A stretch of 64,000 nucleotides of DNA from Macrosoma leucophasiata (GCA_036365455.1 JAWQUS010000022.1:7192001-7256000); one strand, 5' to 3'; numbered from the stretch's first letter, positions 47,902-58,711 are shown. Translations and numbers: made by a program. The notes: generated by a model from the letters alone, not told the origin.

Positions 47902-48103
47902 GAAGCTGAGTCAAGTTTCTCGTATAGTACCTAGTAACTCGTTTAAATCGACACTGATAGCATTACTTACAAAACGATCGACTTATCTATTGAACCGTTG
48001 CAGTAGTTAAGTAATAATTTTGCAATTACTACAATTGGCATTCTTTCATATTGAATCGACTGTGAATTGGTTTATTTGTTGTCATAGAGAAACGCACTCT
48101 TTT

Positions 48104-48394
48104 ACTGGTGGTAGAGCTCCAGTGACGGAGCTCGCGGGCGGAGGCACCACCGCATTACCTAATATACTTGCCGCTAAATGGTAGTGTTCAACACTATCGT
48201 GTTCCGGTCAGGTGGTAATGTACGGCCCTGTAATTTCCGGCACAGAGGCAAAAGACCTTAGGCCTCAGGAGTGGTAACGCATCTGCATTTTGACCTTGGT
48301 CTTTGTGTGGGTGTCTATAGGCTGCAGTCATCACTTAACATCAATGTGAACTGCATGCTTGTTTACCACTTCCATTACATAAAAAAAAAAGAAA
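48104..48394 (+). repeat. RepA copy with ten-A tail
   Basis: Complete. Confidence 0.88.
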
Positions 48395-48398
48395 CTTG

Positions 48399-48485
48399 GC
48401 CTACCGGTCGCGGCGGACTGGAGGGGAGTAGCCGTAGCGTTTATTACCGATGCAAAACAGCCTATCATTATTTGCGGGGGGAAAG
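48399..48485. mobile_element. hAT-E fragment
   Basis: CGGACTGGAGGGGAGTAGCC and the Y-rich interior; terminus missing. Confidence 0.65.
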
Positions 48486-48489
48486 GAGA

Positions 48490-49200
48490 TGGTCCAAAAA
48501 TGTATGCAGTTGTTTTACCTACTAAGGGCTGTGAGTGCATCTTTGGCAATAAACGACTTGCTTCATCTTCTGCCAAACCATGTGCTTTATTCCATCACCC
48601 GTTCGAGTTACCACCTACAGACGCCTACAAACACGAATAACATATCGGCTTGGAAAGACACGCAGACAATACTACCTAGATGTCCTAGATGTCTTGACTG
48701 GAGAGGCCTCCTGCCGACATTTTGTTTGTACTGTATTTTATTTTTATTTTGTATATAAGCTTTTTTTTAAGTAAGTAAGTAAGTATTTATTTGCATAAAA
48801 TGTAGGTAACAATTGTTGGATGGAATTGATTATACTGGTAACCTAGTACATTTTGTCACAATGCGACGTGCAAATATTATTAAAATAATATCTAATAAAC
48901 AATGTCAATCTTAATAAACGAAATTAATTACAATAAAATTAAGGCAATTCATCAATTAAATAGTTAACTATAAAATATGAATAATAAAATACCCAAATAG
49001 TGACATAATAATTGATATTCTAATTGTATGGTCAAATTTAAAATAATCAAAATTACGAATACAAAATGTCAGAAAAATGTGATGCATTACATACAGTCAA
49101 GATTTTTTTTTCAAGTCAATACATTCTGATACAGAATAGAAGCACTTTTTTTAATATACCTACTGTATAACTACTGGAATCACCACGTTACAACTCCTTT
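48490..49200. other. unclassified; (TAAG)n at 48768
   Basis: TAAGTAAGTAAGTAAGTATTTATT may be an inverted LINE tail. The frames around 48450-48774 have no recognised domain. Confidence 0.35.
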
Positions 49201-49202
49201 GT

Positions 49203-49387
49203 GTGGCACATATTATACTACGAAACTCACACCTTGACCTTAACAAAATACATAAACAATTTCACGCACACATTAAACATCTCGGCGGCAGGCACATGCA
49301 CACTTATGCTTGTACTTTGACAGAGGGAAAAGCCTGCATATGGCTACTCCCCTCCGATCCGCCGGTCGGTGGCCTGTGTTGCTCTAT
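49203..49387. mobile_element. hAT-E right half
   Basis: ACGAAACTCACACCTTGAC through to GTTGCTCTAT. Confidence 0.72.
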
Positions 49388-49464
49388 ATTGGTTATATAC
49401 TAAGGATCGCTCGGTTGAAATTCAACCGCAATACATAGTGTACCTAAGTCTGCATTTAATAAAT

Positions 49465-50030
49465 GAAGGTGGCAAACAAGCATGCAGTTCTATTTTTAAA
49501 GAAAAATGGAAAGAAATAATTGACTTCAGGCGAGACTCGAACTCGCGGCCTACTGGGAATCTAGTCCAGCCGCTCTTCCAATTGAGCTACTGAAGCCCTG
49601 CCCGATTTGTCAAATCTTTCTTTCACATCTATTGCATTGCTTTATGGTAGCAGCAGCGCCATCTATTACCAACTATGCTAGTTAGGCAACCGATATAATA
49701 GACTTTTCAGTTTATTGAATATCGTAAAGAAGTCGCTTTTACCCTTAATAATTGTTTTTTTATATTATTTCGCATTAACACATGCTTGTGAAATATATTT
49801 TATTTTTAAAGAAAAATGGAAAGAAAAAAATATATATTTCACAAGCATGTGTTAATGCGAAATAATATAAAAAAACAAGCATGCAGTTCATATGGATGTT
49901 AAGTGATGACTGCAGACTAAAGACATTGACAGAAATACCGGCAGTCAAAATGGAAGATGCTTTAGATGATTTAGTTTTATGTTATGGGTCATACATTACC
50001 ATCTAACCGGAAAACGATAGGATAACTGGT
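49465..50030 (-). repeat. RepA-like copy split by RepD
   Basis: Tail before 49490, remainder 49873-50030. Confidence 0.7.
49491..49872. mobile_element. RepD compound insertion with 17-bp TSD
   Basis: Minus-sense copy (49491-49757), then a second minus-sense tail (49758-49827), then a plus-sense tail (49828-49872). AAACAAGCATGCAGTTC at 49474-49490 and 49873-49889. tRNA-like part at 49521-49597 (minus). Confidence 0.87.
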
Positions 50031-50031
50031 G

Positions 50032-50128
50032 ATAGAGCTCCAGTGACGGAGTTCGCGGACGTAGGCACCACAGCATTACCTCGATCTGCCGCCAAATGGT
50101 AGTGTTCAGCACTATCGTGTTCCGTTTA
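50032..50128 (+). repeat. RepA 5' third
   Basis: Head to TCGTGTTCCG, where hAT-L begins. Confidence 0.75.
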
Positions 50129-50136
50129 GATCAGTG

Positions 50137-50463
50137 ATTCCCAAAGTGGTCTATATCGACCCCTGGGGGTCTATGTCAACCTGAAAGGGGTCTGCGTCAA
50201 TTAAAAAAAATTTGGGGGTCCATGACATGAAAATGGGGTTCTACGATAATAGATCTCAACACATACACTGATACTACCAAATTACTTACATCATACCAGT
50301 GATTCCCAAAGTGGTCCATGGGAGACTCGATGGGGGTCTACGTAGGCGTGAATAAAAATTGGAAATATGACAATGTGATATAAATTTAGCAAGGACGGGG
50401 GTCCACAGAAACCAGAAAAAATTGTAAATGGTCTACAAGAAAAAATAGTTTGAGAACGTCTGC
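50137..50463. mobile_element. hAT-L element, doubled
   Basis: CAGTGATTCCCAAAGTGG occurs at 50137 and again at 50297; the right end is AACGTCTG. Flanks GTTTAGAT and CTCTAGAT match at 6 of 8. Single copy at 54042. Confidence 0.7.
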
Positions 50464-50473
50464 TCTAGATCAT

Positions 50474-50528
50474 TCAATCCTATTGTATCCCAACAAGTAA
50501 TGTTGGGATACAATAGGATTGAATGTTG
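50474..50528. repeat. perfect hairpin, 24-bp arms
   Basis: CATTCAATCCTATTGTATCC and its exact inverse around AAGTAAT. Confidence 0.9.
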
Positions 50529-50529
50529 G

Positions 50530-50864
50530 GATTAATCTAGATTCTAGATTCTAGAGAGACCGCCTGCAAGAGGTGATGCGATAATTTAAATTAACCCTGA
50601 TGATATAGGTTATCATGCCATGGTTTGTGCCATTTTGGGGCTAAATAGGTAATATAAGCCAAAAAAAAATAATCAAAAAAATATTTTCAAAAGTTCAAAA
50701 GCGCATTGCCGCCGCTGCGTCACCCCGCAACCCCGCGCCCCGCTACCCTGATACCTACGCTCAGGGTAAATGAGAGAGATTTAGAGATTAAAAAAAAATG
50801 TTTTTTAAGAAAATTTAAATTTTATTAACCTACGTCCTTATTCATGAACGTATATTAGATACAT
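50530..50864. other. unclassified; GC island at 50700-50765
   Basis: A short C-rich patch (CCGCAACCCCGCGCCCCGC) lies in AT-rich DNA; nothing recognised. Confidence 0.35.
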
Positions 50865-51172
50865 TTTATTTTTAAAGAAAAATGGAAAGAAAACTTTGAC
50901 TTCAGGCGAGACTCGAACTCGCGGCCTACTGGGAATCTAGTCCAGCCGCTCTTCCAATTGAGCTACTGAAGTCCTGCCCGATTTGTCAAATCTTTCCTTC
51001 ACGTCTATTGCATTGCTTTATGGTAGCAGCAGCGCCATCTATTACCAACTATGCTAGTTAGGCAACCGATATAATAGATTTTTCAGTTTATTGAATATCG
51101 TAAAGAAGTCGCTTTTACCCTTAATAATTGTTTTTATTTTATTTCGCACTAACACATGCTTGTGAAATGCAT
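50865..51172 (-). mobile_element. RepD, full-length minus-sense copy
   Basis: tRNA-like part 50898-50975. The 5' end at 51128 is followed by an extra RepD tail piece (51135-51170), as at 49758. Confidence 0.83.
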
Positions 51173-51531
51173 GCGTACACCATATTATTACACATACATA
51201 CAATACAATATATATTACACATGCGTATATTAGATACGTTTTAGCTATAGAATGCTTTGTCTTTGTCAGTTGCATTGTCAAATATGCAGGATAGAGAAAG
51301 ACAAAGCAGAGATTAGCAACACTTTAGCTAAAATACGTTTATGAATAAGGGGGTATGAATTTTAAAAAGTCGTTTTGAGTTTTGGCGGGATCCTTGAAAG
51401 AGGCGTGTAGTGCTCTTATCTTATTTCATTTTTTCTTGGTTTATTTTTGAGTTATATTATGCAAAGTTGGTAGCATTTTGTTTGATATAGGCTTATTACA
51501 GTGCCCGTGAACAGTGAAATAGAATAACAGA

Positions 51532-53490
51532 ACCTGGACTGCGGCTCACGCTTGTAAGGATCCTAATGCCTCCGGCCTTAAGAGAGCACTCAACGCTGCA
51601 TCCAGGTCCACTAAGCGGCGCATGGCCAAAGCGAAATCGAACCACATCGGTAGAGTTGGCAGGAAACTAATGAGGCACCCTCCCGGGAGCCGTGCCTATT
51701 GGTCTCTTGCCAAAGCTATCGAAGGGAATTTTTGTCGGTCATCTTTCCCACCACTGCGTAAAATTGACGATAGCCTGGCCCACACGGCAAAAGAGAAAGC
51801 TGACCTTCTGGGCAGCCTCTTTGCCTCAAACTCGACTCTTGACGACATGGGTATCACAGCGCCTACCATCCCGCGCTGTGAAAGCTCTATGCCTGACGTC
51901 AAATTCACTCAGAAGAACGTCAGGCGAGCTCTTTTATCCCTTGACGTCAAGAAGTCGAGTGGGCCGGACTCCGTCCCTGCGGTGGTGTTGAGGATGTGCG
52001 CTCCCGAGCTGACCCCCGTTCTGACGCGCCTGTTCTCGCTTTCCTACGATCAAAGAACCGTACCGTCTGCGTGGAAGACCGCCCTCGTGCACCCGATACC
52101 CAAAAAAGGGGATCGCAGTGACCCGGCCAATTATAGGCCCATAGCAATAACCTCCCTACTCTGTAAAGTCATGGAGCGTGTGATCAATACTCAACTGCTG
52201 CAGTATCTAGAGGATCATCAGCTGATCAGTGACCGCCAATATGGATTTCGTCATGGCAGATCTGCTGGTGATCTTCTAGTATATCTCACGCACCATTGGT
52301 CCCACGCCTTGGACAAGAGTGGGGAGGCATTGGCTGTAAGCCTGGACATTGCTAAGGCCTTTGACCGGGTCTGGCACAGGGCACTCCTCGCGAAACTTCC
52401 ATCCTACGGTCTTCCCGAGAGGCTATGCAACTGGACAGCCAGCTTTCTGTCTGAGCGTTATATACAAGTCTTAGTTGACGGTCAGCGCTCAGACAGACTA
52501 CCTATCAACGCTGGTGTGCCGCAAGGCTCTGTGTTATCTCCCACGCTTTTTCTTCTGCATATCAATGAAATATTGGAGCAAAACTCCAATTTTCATTGCT
52601 ATGCTGATGATAGTACGGGAGATGCACACTACACTAGCCGTGCAAATGCCTCTCGGACACTTATCGAGGAAAGCAGGACTAGACTTGTGCCTGAAATCGA
52701 GCACTCTCTGGAGCGGGTCTCGGATTGGGGTCGACTTAATTTAGTACAATTTAACCCCTCGAAGACACAAGTCTGCGCGTTCACCGCAAAAAAAACCCCA
52801 TTCATTGTAGCACCACAGTTCCAGGGCATTCCGCTCGCCGTTGATAAGAGTATCGGTATCCTGGGCGTTGACATATCGAACGAAGTGCAATTCGGGAGTC
52901 ACATTGAGTGTAAGACCAAGTTGGCATCCAAAAAGTTGGGGGTGCTTAACAAAGCGAGGCAGTATTTCACATCGGGGCAGCTACTACAGCTTTATAAGGC
53001 CCAAGTACGGCCCCATCTGGAATACTGCTCTCATTTGTGGGCGGGAGCCCCCAAATACCAGCTTGGTCCACTTGACTCCCTACAAAAACGCGCCGTTCGT
53101 ATTGTTAACGATCCAGGACTTACCGACAGGCTCGAACATCTGAGCCTGCGCAGAGACATTGGGAGTCTGTGCGTGTTGTACCGTCTCTACAATGGTGAGT
53201 GCTCTGCGGAACTGTTTGACATGGTGCCACCGTCTCTTTTCCTACACCGTACTACCCGCCGAAGAGAGAAGTTCCACCCACACCGACTGGACACCTGGCA
53301 GTGCTCAACGGTGCGGTTTTCACGTTCGTTCCTGCCCAGAACGTGTAAATTGTGGAACGAACTTCCCTCTGAGGTGTTCCCTAGGTGCTACAATATGGGG
53401 TTCTTCAAAAATGGCGTCAAAAGAGTCCTTCAGGGCTGGCAGCGCGTTGGCAACTCCCCTGGTGTTGCAAATGTTCATAGGCGACGGTGA
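51532..53490 (+). CDS. LINE reverse transcriptase (5'-truncated ORF2), jockey-like
   Basis: The reverse transcriptase of a non-LTR retrotransposon copies its RNA at a nicked target. The frame is open from the truncation point at 51532; the first ATG is at 51622, giving 622 residues. From that Met: IPKKGDRSDPANYRPI near 159-174, SLDIAKAFDRVWH 240-252, GVPQGSVLSP 298-307, YADD catalytic motif 327-330, then a thumb-like region, and a C-terminal tail ending GVANVHRRR. No stop or frameshift, so the frame looks little decayed. The endonuclease domain, ORF1 and 5' UTR are absent, so it cannot be autonomous. Jockey/I-group is likely from the motifs and poly-A tail; the exact clade is unsure. Confidence 0.93.
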   Translation, partial: TWTAAHACKDPNASGLKRALNAASRSTKRRMAKAKSNHIGRVGRKLMRHPPGSRAYWSLAKAIEGNFCRSSFPPLRKIDDSLAHTAKEKADLLGSLFASNSTLDDMGITAPTIPRCESSMPDVKFTQKNVRRALLSLDVKKSSGPDSVPAVVLRMCAPELTPVLTRLFSLSYDQRTVPSAWKTALVHPIPKKGDRSDPANYRPIAITSLLCKVMERVINTQLLQYLEDHQLISDRQYGFRHGRSAGDLLVYLTHHWSHALDKSGEALAVSLDIAKAFDRVWHRALLAKLPSYGLPERLCNWTASFLSERYIQVLVDGQRSDRLPINAGVPQGSVLSPTLFLLHINEILEQNSNFHCYADDSTGDAHYTSRANASRTLIEESRTRLVPEIEHSLERVSDWGRLNLVQFNPSKTQVCAFTAKKTPFIVAPQFQGIPLAVDKSIGILGVDISNEVQFGSHIECKTKLASKKLGVLNKARQYFTSGQLLQLYKAQVRPHLEYCSHLWAGAPKYQLGPLDSLQKRAVRIVNDPGLTDRLEHLSLRRDIGSLCVLYRLYNGECSAELFDMVPPSLFLHRTTRRREKFHPHRLDTWQCSTVRFSRSFLPRTCKLWNELPSEVFPRCYNMGFFKNGVKRVLQGWQRVGNSPGVANVHRRR

Positions 53491-53535
53491 CCACTTTCCA
53501 TCAGGTGGCCCGTTTGCTTGTCTGTCAATCTTCAG

Positions 53536-53571
<36 letters not shown>
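53491..53571 (+). repeat. LINE 3' UTR and pure poly-A tail
   Basis: A short UTR (TCAGGTGGCCCGTTTGCTTG, then ACATAAAA) is followed by about 30 uninterrupted A at 53540-53571. Confidence 0.92.
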
Positions 53572-53574
<3 letters not shown>

Positions 53575-53689
53575 GTGCGAAAACACGCCCTTTTTTGTTC
53601 CCTCCATAAGTTCATTTTAAATGTTCTGGTAAAGTAGCCATCGCTTTACTCGAATTACTGTGACTCTAGCTGACGGACTGATAAATTGA

Positions 53690-53808
53690 CTGACTAAATC
53701 TAAGTGGGACTTAAATGTCTTCTGTCTTTATAAAACATGTTCAAACGATAGAGATAGCGCGCATTTGAGCGATGCTTAAAATTGACTGACGTTTGAGTAT
53801 TCGGCCAT
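53690..53808. mobile_element. palindromic MITE copy (left end lost)
   Basis: AAATCTAAGTGGGACTTAAA to GACGTTTGAGTATTCGGCC; see 10038. Confidence 0.75.
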
Positions 53809-54041
53809 GACTCTGACTCTTACGCTGCTTATTACGAATACGAAATATCGTTTTACTTGACACTGGCAATATGCGTAATAGCGATGTCATAACATAAAAC
53901 AAAAATGTAGAACAAATGTTTTTGTAATTGATGGCTGCCTGTAAAAGGTGATGCGCTAATAACAAATAACCCTGTATACATAAATATGAATCACCAAAAT
54001 GTTTGTAAGCGCTTATCTTAAATGAAAAAAAATAATTATAT

Positions 54042-54192
54042 CAGTGATTCCCAAAGTGGTCCAGGTGGACCCCCTAGGGTCCATGGGAGACTCGATGGGG
54101 GTCTACGTAGGCGTGAATAAAAATAGGAAATATGGGAATGTGATATAAATGCAGCAAAGAGGGTCTACAAGAAAAAATTGTTTGGGAACATC
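54042..54192. mobile_element. hAT-L element
   Basis: CAGTGATTCCCAAAGTGG to GGGAACATCTG. The right flank GTTTAGAT equals the left flank of the copy at 50137. Confidence 0.7.
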
Positions 54193-54622
54193 TGGTTTAG
54201 ATGGTAATGTTTGGCCCCGTAATAACTATCACAGAGACATAACAACTTAGGTCTCAGGGTTGGCAAGACATCTGCATTTAAACCTGTAGCGTCCACTACA
54301 TTAAGGCGCCAACTAGTGGAACACAGACGAAACCTCACAGTACTTATCTAGTACGGTAGATGGCGTGCAATCGAATTACATCGCACATACGAAGTATTCT
54401 CAAGAGTTGGCTTATATACAACTTCCCAACGTCAATCGTTGGGCCGCGGCCCACCAGGCGCTACCACCTTGCCTGGTCGGAGGATCCTCCCTTTTCGTCG
54501 GAGGAACACTTCCACCCGTTCCTCTACAAACCTATGTTTAATGTGGAGACGTCTATAGGCTGCAGTCACCACTTAATGTCAACGCGAGCTGCATGCTTGT
54601 TTGCCACCTTACTTATAAAAAT
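54193..54622 (+). repeat. RepA-like copy split by RepK
   Basis: 54193-54292 and 54536-54622 are RepA-like; 54293-54535 is RepK. Confidence 0.65.
54293..54535 (+). repeat. RepK copy
   Basis: GTAGCGTCCACTACATTAAG at the left; inverse of 15885-16157. Confidence 0.7.
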
Positions 54623-54710
54623 AGATAGGTGAATGTGGAGGTGCTACCCCCTTGGGTCCCTGCATAACAACATGCAGCACGTGCATTGATTTCGCTTCTT
54701 TATAAACTGT

Positions 54711-54989
54711 ATAATAATGCCAACCCATTATCACTACGTCCCACTGCTGGACACGAGTCTCTCCCCTTTTTGGGGGGAGGCCTGGCGCTTATTCCACCAA
54801 GCTGCTCCAATGCGGATTGGTGTAGATACGGGTTAGTGGCCAACCAGCTGTCGGATGTTTTCAAACCGCCCATAAGGCCTCCGACAAGGTTTAACTGCTA
54901 TCTATCGATAGCAACCGGGATCGACGGCTTTCCGTGCCCTCCGAAGCACGGAAACGTGCATTTTAATTTGCCACTAGCGGTCACCCATA
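54711..54989 (-). repeat. 5S-derived SINE, head truncated
   Basis: Body and 3' end, stopping inside the 5S-like part at CCACTAGCGGTCACCCATAC. Confidence 0.85.
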
Positions 54990-55167
54990 CATAAAAAATA
55001 TTTTGGTTTTATGTAAGTATATATTTGGTTAATACTAACCATCAATGTGAACTGTATGCTTGTTTGTCATGATATGTTTCCATCTGAGACCTCAGTTGTT
55101 ATATCTCTGTGATGTTATTATGGGGCCATTGAAAATTTGATGATGATGATGAACAAATAGAACTTAT

Positions 55168-55236
55168 ATAATGCTTGAATGCGTGCATTTACCTTTGCCT
55201 ACCCCTTCGGGAATTACAGGCGTGAAGTTACGTTTT
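55168..55236 (+). repeat. tRNA-SINE C 3' end
   Basis: GCATTTACCTTTGCCTACCC to GTGAAGTTACG. Confidence 0.75.
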
Positions 55237-55640
55237 TTTGCCCCTGCCTATGGCTATGGTGTGGAGTTACCTCTAGGTTAGGTATGCGGGCTCCATCACT
55301 GGAGTTCTACCATCAGTAAAACATGTGTTGAAAAGTGTACAGACCTGTACACAGGAAAAACATTAACAAAGATGTTAACCCCATTAACCTTTTAAGACTG
55401 TTAAGTTAATTGCAAAAAAGGAGCTTATACGAGTGTACATGACTCCATTGTTTTAATGAGAATTGCTGCCGCGTTTTCGCCAAATATAAATAATGTCATT
55501 TGAGAGTTGCGCAAATGCTCAAAAAGTTTTTAAATTGTAATTTTTCTATTTTTTGCAATAACACATGCGAGTCAATTTAGAAATTACGGATAAAATGGAA
55601 AGAAAAATTTCTCCTCAGAGAGGAATAAAAACTACGACGT
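55237..55640. other. no recognised feature
   Basis: RepA head scrap (TCCATCACTGGAGTTCTACC) at 55290-55312; otherwise unassigned. Confidence 0.4.
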
Positions 55641-55780
55641 CAGAATCAGAATCAGAGTCAGGAAACTCATTTATTCATTTAGGGTGACAGGCACCTCTTA
55701 TGACAGGTCAAAAACACACAAAATGAATTAAAGTGAATAACAACTGATATAATATGCATGTCAAACAAGATAAAAAATTT
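55641..55780 (-). repeat. RepI 3' end
   Basis: CAGAATCAGAATCAGAGTCA then CTCATTTATTCATTTAGGG. Confidence 0.65.
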
Positions 55781-56088
55781 AAAAGCAGTCTATAGTTGTA
55801 TTATCACTATTTTCTTTGATTTCTAAATTAACACGAATGTGTCATTACCAAAAATAAAAATATTATAATTATTATGGATTAGCTATACACTATTGTATAA
55901 AACTACAATATCCTTCGGTTCAATAAACGTCGTTCAGCGACCGTAATATGATTTATAAAACTTTTTGCATAAATTGTCTTATAGCTAAGAAAATAAGTGA
56001 AAATTGTCAATTTCTCTCCTTCATCAGTAAAATTACTAATCCTACAATGTTAAAAAAAAAATCGTTAAATATATTATTTAGTATTTAA
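55781..56088. other. no recognised feature
   Basis: Strongly AT-rich. Confidence 0.4.
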
Positions 56089-56398
56089 CTGCCTCGGTAG
56101 TCTAGTGGTAGCAGGCCACTACTACTACGCTGAGGTCCTGGGTTCGATTCCCGGGTAGGGGGTTATCAGAGATAATGGTGTAAAGTCCTTTATCTCTGGT
56201 TCTATTCGGATTTTTCCATTTTCTGGAAGTTTCCCAGTACCTCCAAGTTTGGTAATGTGCCAGAAGATGTCAACAGGCTCGCCACCTGTTACATGAGCCA
56301 AAAACGTAACCGGCGAAATGTGGGTGTTTGCATGTATGCTTGAATGCATGCATTTACTTCTGCCTACCACTTCGGGGATTACAGGTGTGAAGTTACGT
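56089..56398 (+). repeat. tRNA-SINE C, full length
   Basis: Complete head and body; no clear target duplication. Confidence 0.87.
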
Positions 56399-56411
56399 TC
56401 GTAAATATTTT

Positions 56412-56482
56412 TTTTATGTTATGGAAGTGGCAAACAAGCATGCAGTTCACATTGATGTTAAGTGATGACTGCAGCCTATAGC
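56412..56482 (-). repeat. RepA tail fragment
   Basis: T-run to CTGCAGCCTATAG only. Confidence 0.72.
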
Positions 56483-56831
56483 TATATACGCTTGTTTGCC
56501 ACATATATTATATATAAAAAAAAAATTTAAAAAAAACGACCGGAATTATTATGACTTGTTATTTCGTCGTCTGGACACGCTAATACTTTTGCGTGTGTCC
56601 ACATGGCGAAACTTAAATAAAACCACTTTTATAGTTTTCACCAACTGGACACCATCACTTTTTTTTGCAAAAAAGGTACAGCCCTGTGAATAATCTCCTC
56701 GTTTATTACATCATACTTAATATTTTAATTGCGAAAGCTTGTGAGATGGATGCTTGTACTCTTTCAAGAAAAAACAACTGGATGGATTTGGACGAGTTGA
56801 CGAATAACCCATTTTTCGTGCTGTCTCATGG

Positions 56832-57122
56832 ATTTTTTTTTTTATGTAATAAAAGTGGCAAACAAGCGTACAGTTTACATTGATGTTAAGTGATGACTGC
56901 AGCCTATAGACACCCACACAATGACCAGACATCAAAATGCAGATGCGCTGCCACTCCTGAGGCATTAGGTGTTATGCCTCTGTGCCGGAAATTACAGAGC
57001 CGTACATTACCACCTGACCGGAACATGATAGTGCTGAACACTACCATTTAGCGGCAAGTATATTAGGTAATGCGGTGGTGCCTACGCCCTCGAGCTCTGT
57101 CACTGGAGCTCTACCACCAGTA
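56832..57122 (-). repeat. RepA copy
   Basis: Complete, long T-run. Confidence 0.87.
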
Positions 57123-57364
57123 AAAGGATTAAAGTTACACAGAGAATCTTTCAATAGTACGGAACTATGTGACGCTTGGCCGGTTTTTTAAGTTAACCTC
57201 CCACAGTAACCTTTTCCTTCGAAGAAATACTCATGAACAATAATAATTTGTCGCCAGAGCTTGCACTATAACTAAACGTGTAACTGCAATAATCATTTCA
57301 AATGAGAACTGCCAAATTTTTGTTTCATTTTTTTAGTGTAATGGAAGTGGAAAACAAGCATGCA

Positions 57365-58225
57365 TTTTATAGTAAGGGAGCCCAGGATGCTATTTTTGGA
57401 TTTACTCGAGCGCGTCAGATAAAGATATGGGAGATTCCTTGAACCCCGCTGGTTATCTCCACTAAATCTAAGGTTCGTATATAAAGACGCGGCCGAAGAA
57501 TAGTCTTAAAAAAAATTATAAATGTCGCTACGATCTTACTCATCTTCCGAATTGTCTGAATTTTGGATAGGAGCATTGTTTGGCCACATTTTAAACCCTC
57601 ACAGAATATCTGACACGCTCTTGACCCAAGACGTTGATGCCGCGTCCTCTTCAAAAGCATTTGATTCGTTCAAAAATGAAGGTGAAAAATTACTCAAGAA
57701 TGTCAGATACTCAGAGAGGATCTAAAGTGAACCCCATCAAAGCTCCCATCCAAAATTCTGACAATTTGGATGCGAGGCAAGCTCGTGGCGGAAGCCCTAA
57801 GGGTTCGGCCTTTTATGGAAATCTTAGATTTGGTGGAGGTACTGAATTGGGTGCAAGGTATCTCCTATAACTTAATCTGACGCGCTGGAGTAAATTCAAA
57901 AATCCCCTCTTGGGCTCCCATACTATTATTTCAAAGAAAAATGGAAAGAAAATTTGACTTCAGGCGAGACTCGAACTCGCGGCCTACTGGGAATCTAGTC
58001 CAGCCGCTCTTCCAATTGAGCTATTGAAGTCCTGCCCGATTTGTCAAATCTTTCCTTCACATTTATTGCATTGCTTTATGGTAGCAGCAGCGCCATCTAT
58101 TACCAACTATGCTAGTTAGTACGCGAGTTCGAGTCTCGCCTGAAGTCAAATTTTCTTTCCATTTTTCTTTAAAATAAAATATATTTCACAAGCATGTGTT
58201 AATGCGAAATAATATAAAACAATTA
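57365..58225. mobile_element. RepD hairpin insertion, itself split by a DNA transposon
   Basis: Minus-sense copy (57929-58117), then plus-sense tail (58118-58225). The first few bases (TTTTA) lie left of the DNA element. Confidence 0.8.
57370..57925. mobile_element. PIF/Harbinger-like non-autonomous transposon
   Basis: Inverted ends of about 50 bases, TAGTAAGGGAGCCCA and its near-inverse, extending to GAGCGCGTCAGAT. TTA at 57367-57369 and 57926-57928 fits a 3-base target duplication. Two short frames inside show no transposase. Confidence 0.7.
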
Positions 58226-58489
58226 ACAAGCATGCAGTTCACATTGATGTTACGTGATGACTGCAGTCTATAGACACCTACACAGAGCCCAAACTCAAAA
58301 TGCGGATGCGTTGCCACTACTGAAGCCTGAAGTGTTATGACTTTTGGAGCTTTTCCTTAAATTTTCTACACATTATTCTGAATCGAATGACGCGTCGATC
58401 GTAATTTTCGGGGAATATACAAAAAAATTACCTAAACGTTATGGTCGGCAAACGTGTCAAATAGTTTGGTCAACATGTAAGGTACATAC

Positions 58490-58610
58490 ACCATATCGAT
58501 TCAGTTTTGACGGACTATTAGTGCTTACGTAGGCAGTGTGCAGCAGAGATAACGCTTTACAAAGTCGAAACTAGCCGATTGTCTCTTTCATGAGATCGAT
58601 GTGCAATATT
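58490..58610. mobile_element. RepJ half copy
   Basis: CTTACGTAGGCAGTGTGCAG to ATCGATGTGCAATATT. Confidence 0.6.
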
Positions 58611-58711
58611 TGTACCTGTACGTTTATTGTAAGGCGAATTTTGTTTCATAAAGACATTGCCACATACAGTACTCAACAATTAGCCTGGATTGCCTCAAGA
58701 TATTTGTTAAA

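Larger units (their letters stand above)
51355..53900. repeat. RepR copy split by LINE and by palindromic MITE
   Basis: Pieces 51355-51530, 53574-53690 and 53808-53900 together match 1320-1700 inverted. Confidence 0.6.
57335..58340 (-). repeat. RepA copy holding two nested elements
   Basis: Tail part 57335-57364, resumed 58226-58340; AACAAGCATGCA at both edges is the RepD target duplication. Confidence 0.75.

Noticed and set aside
53320..53607. antisense and frame-shifted open frames over the LINE (also 53159-53620)
   Set aside because: Shadows of the reverse-transcriptase frame and of the poly-A run.
15424..58033. tRNA genes at the RepD units (for example 15424, 24487, 34630, 49521)
   Set aside because: The cloverleaf arms are partly intact, but the units occur only inside RepD, vary between copies, and the anticodon loop is irregular (closing A-C pair, possible AGA). 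Treated as tRNA-derived repeat, not as tRNA genes.
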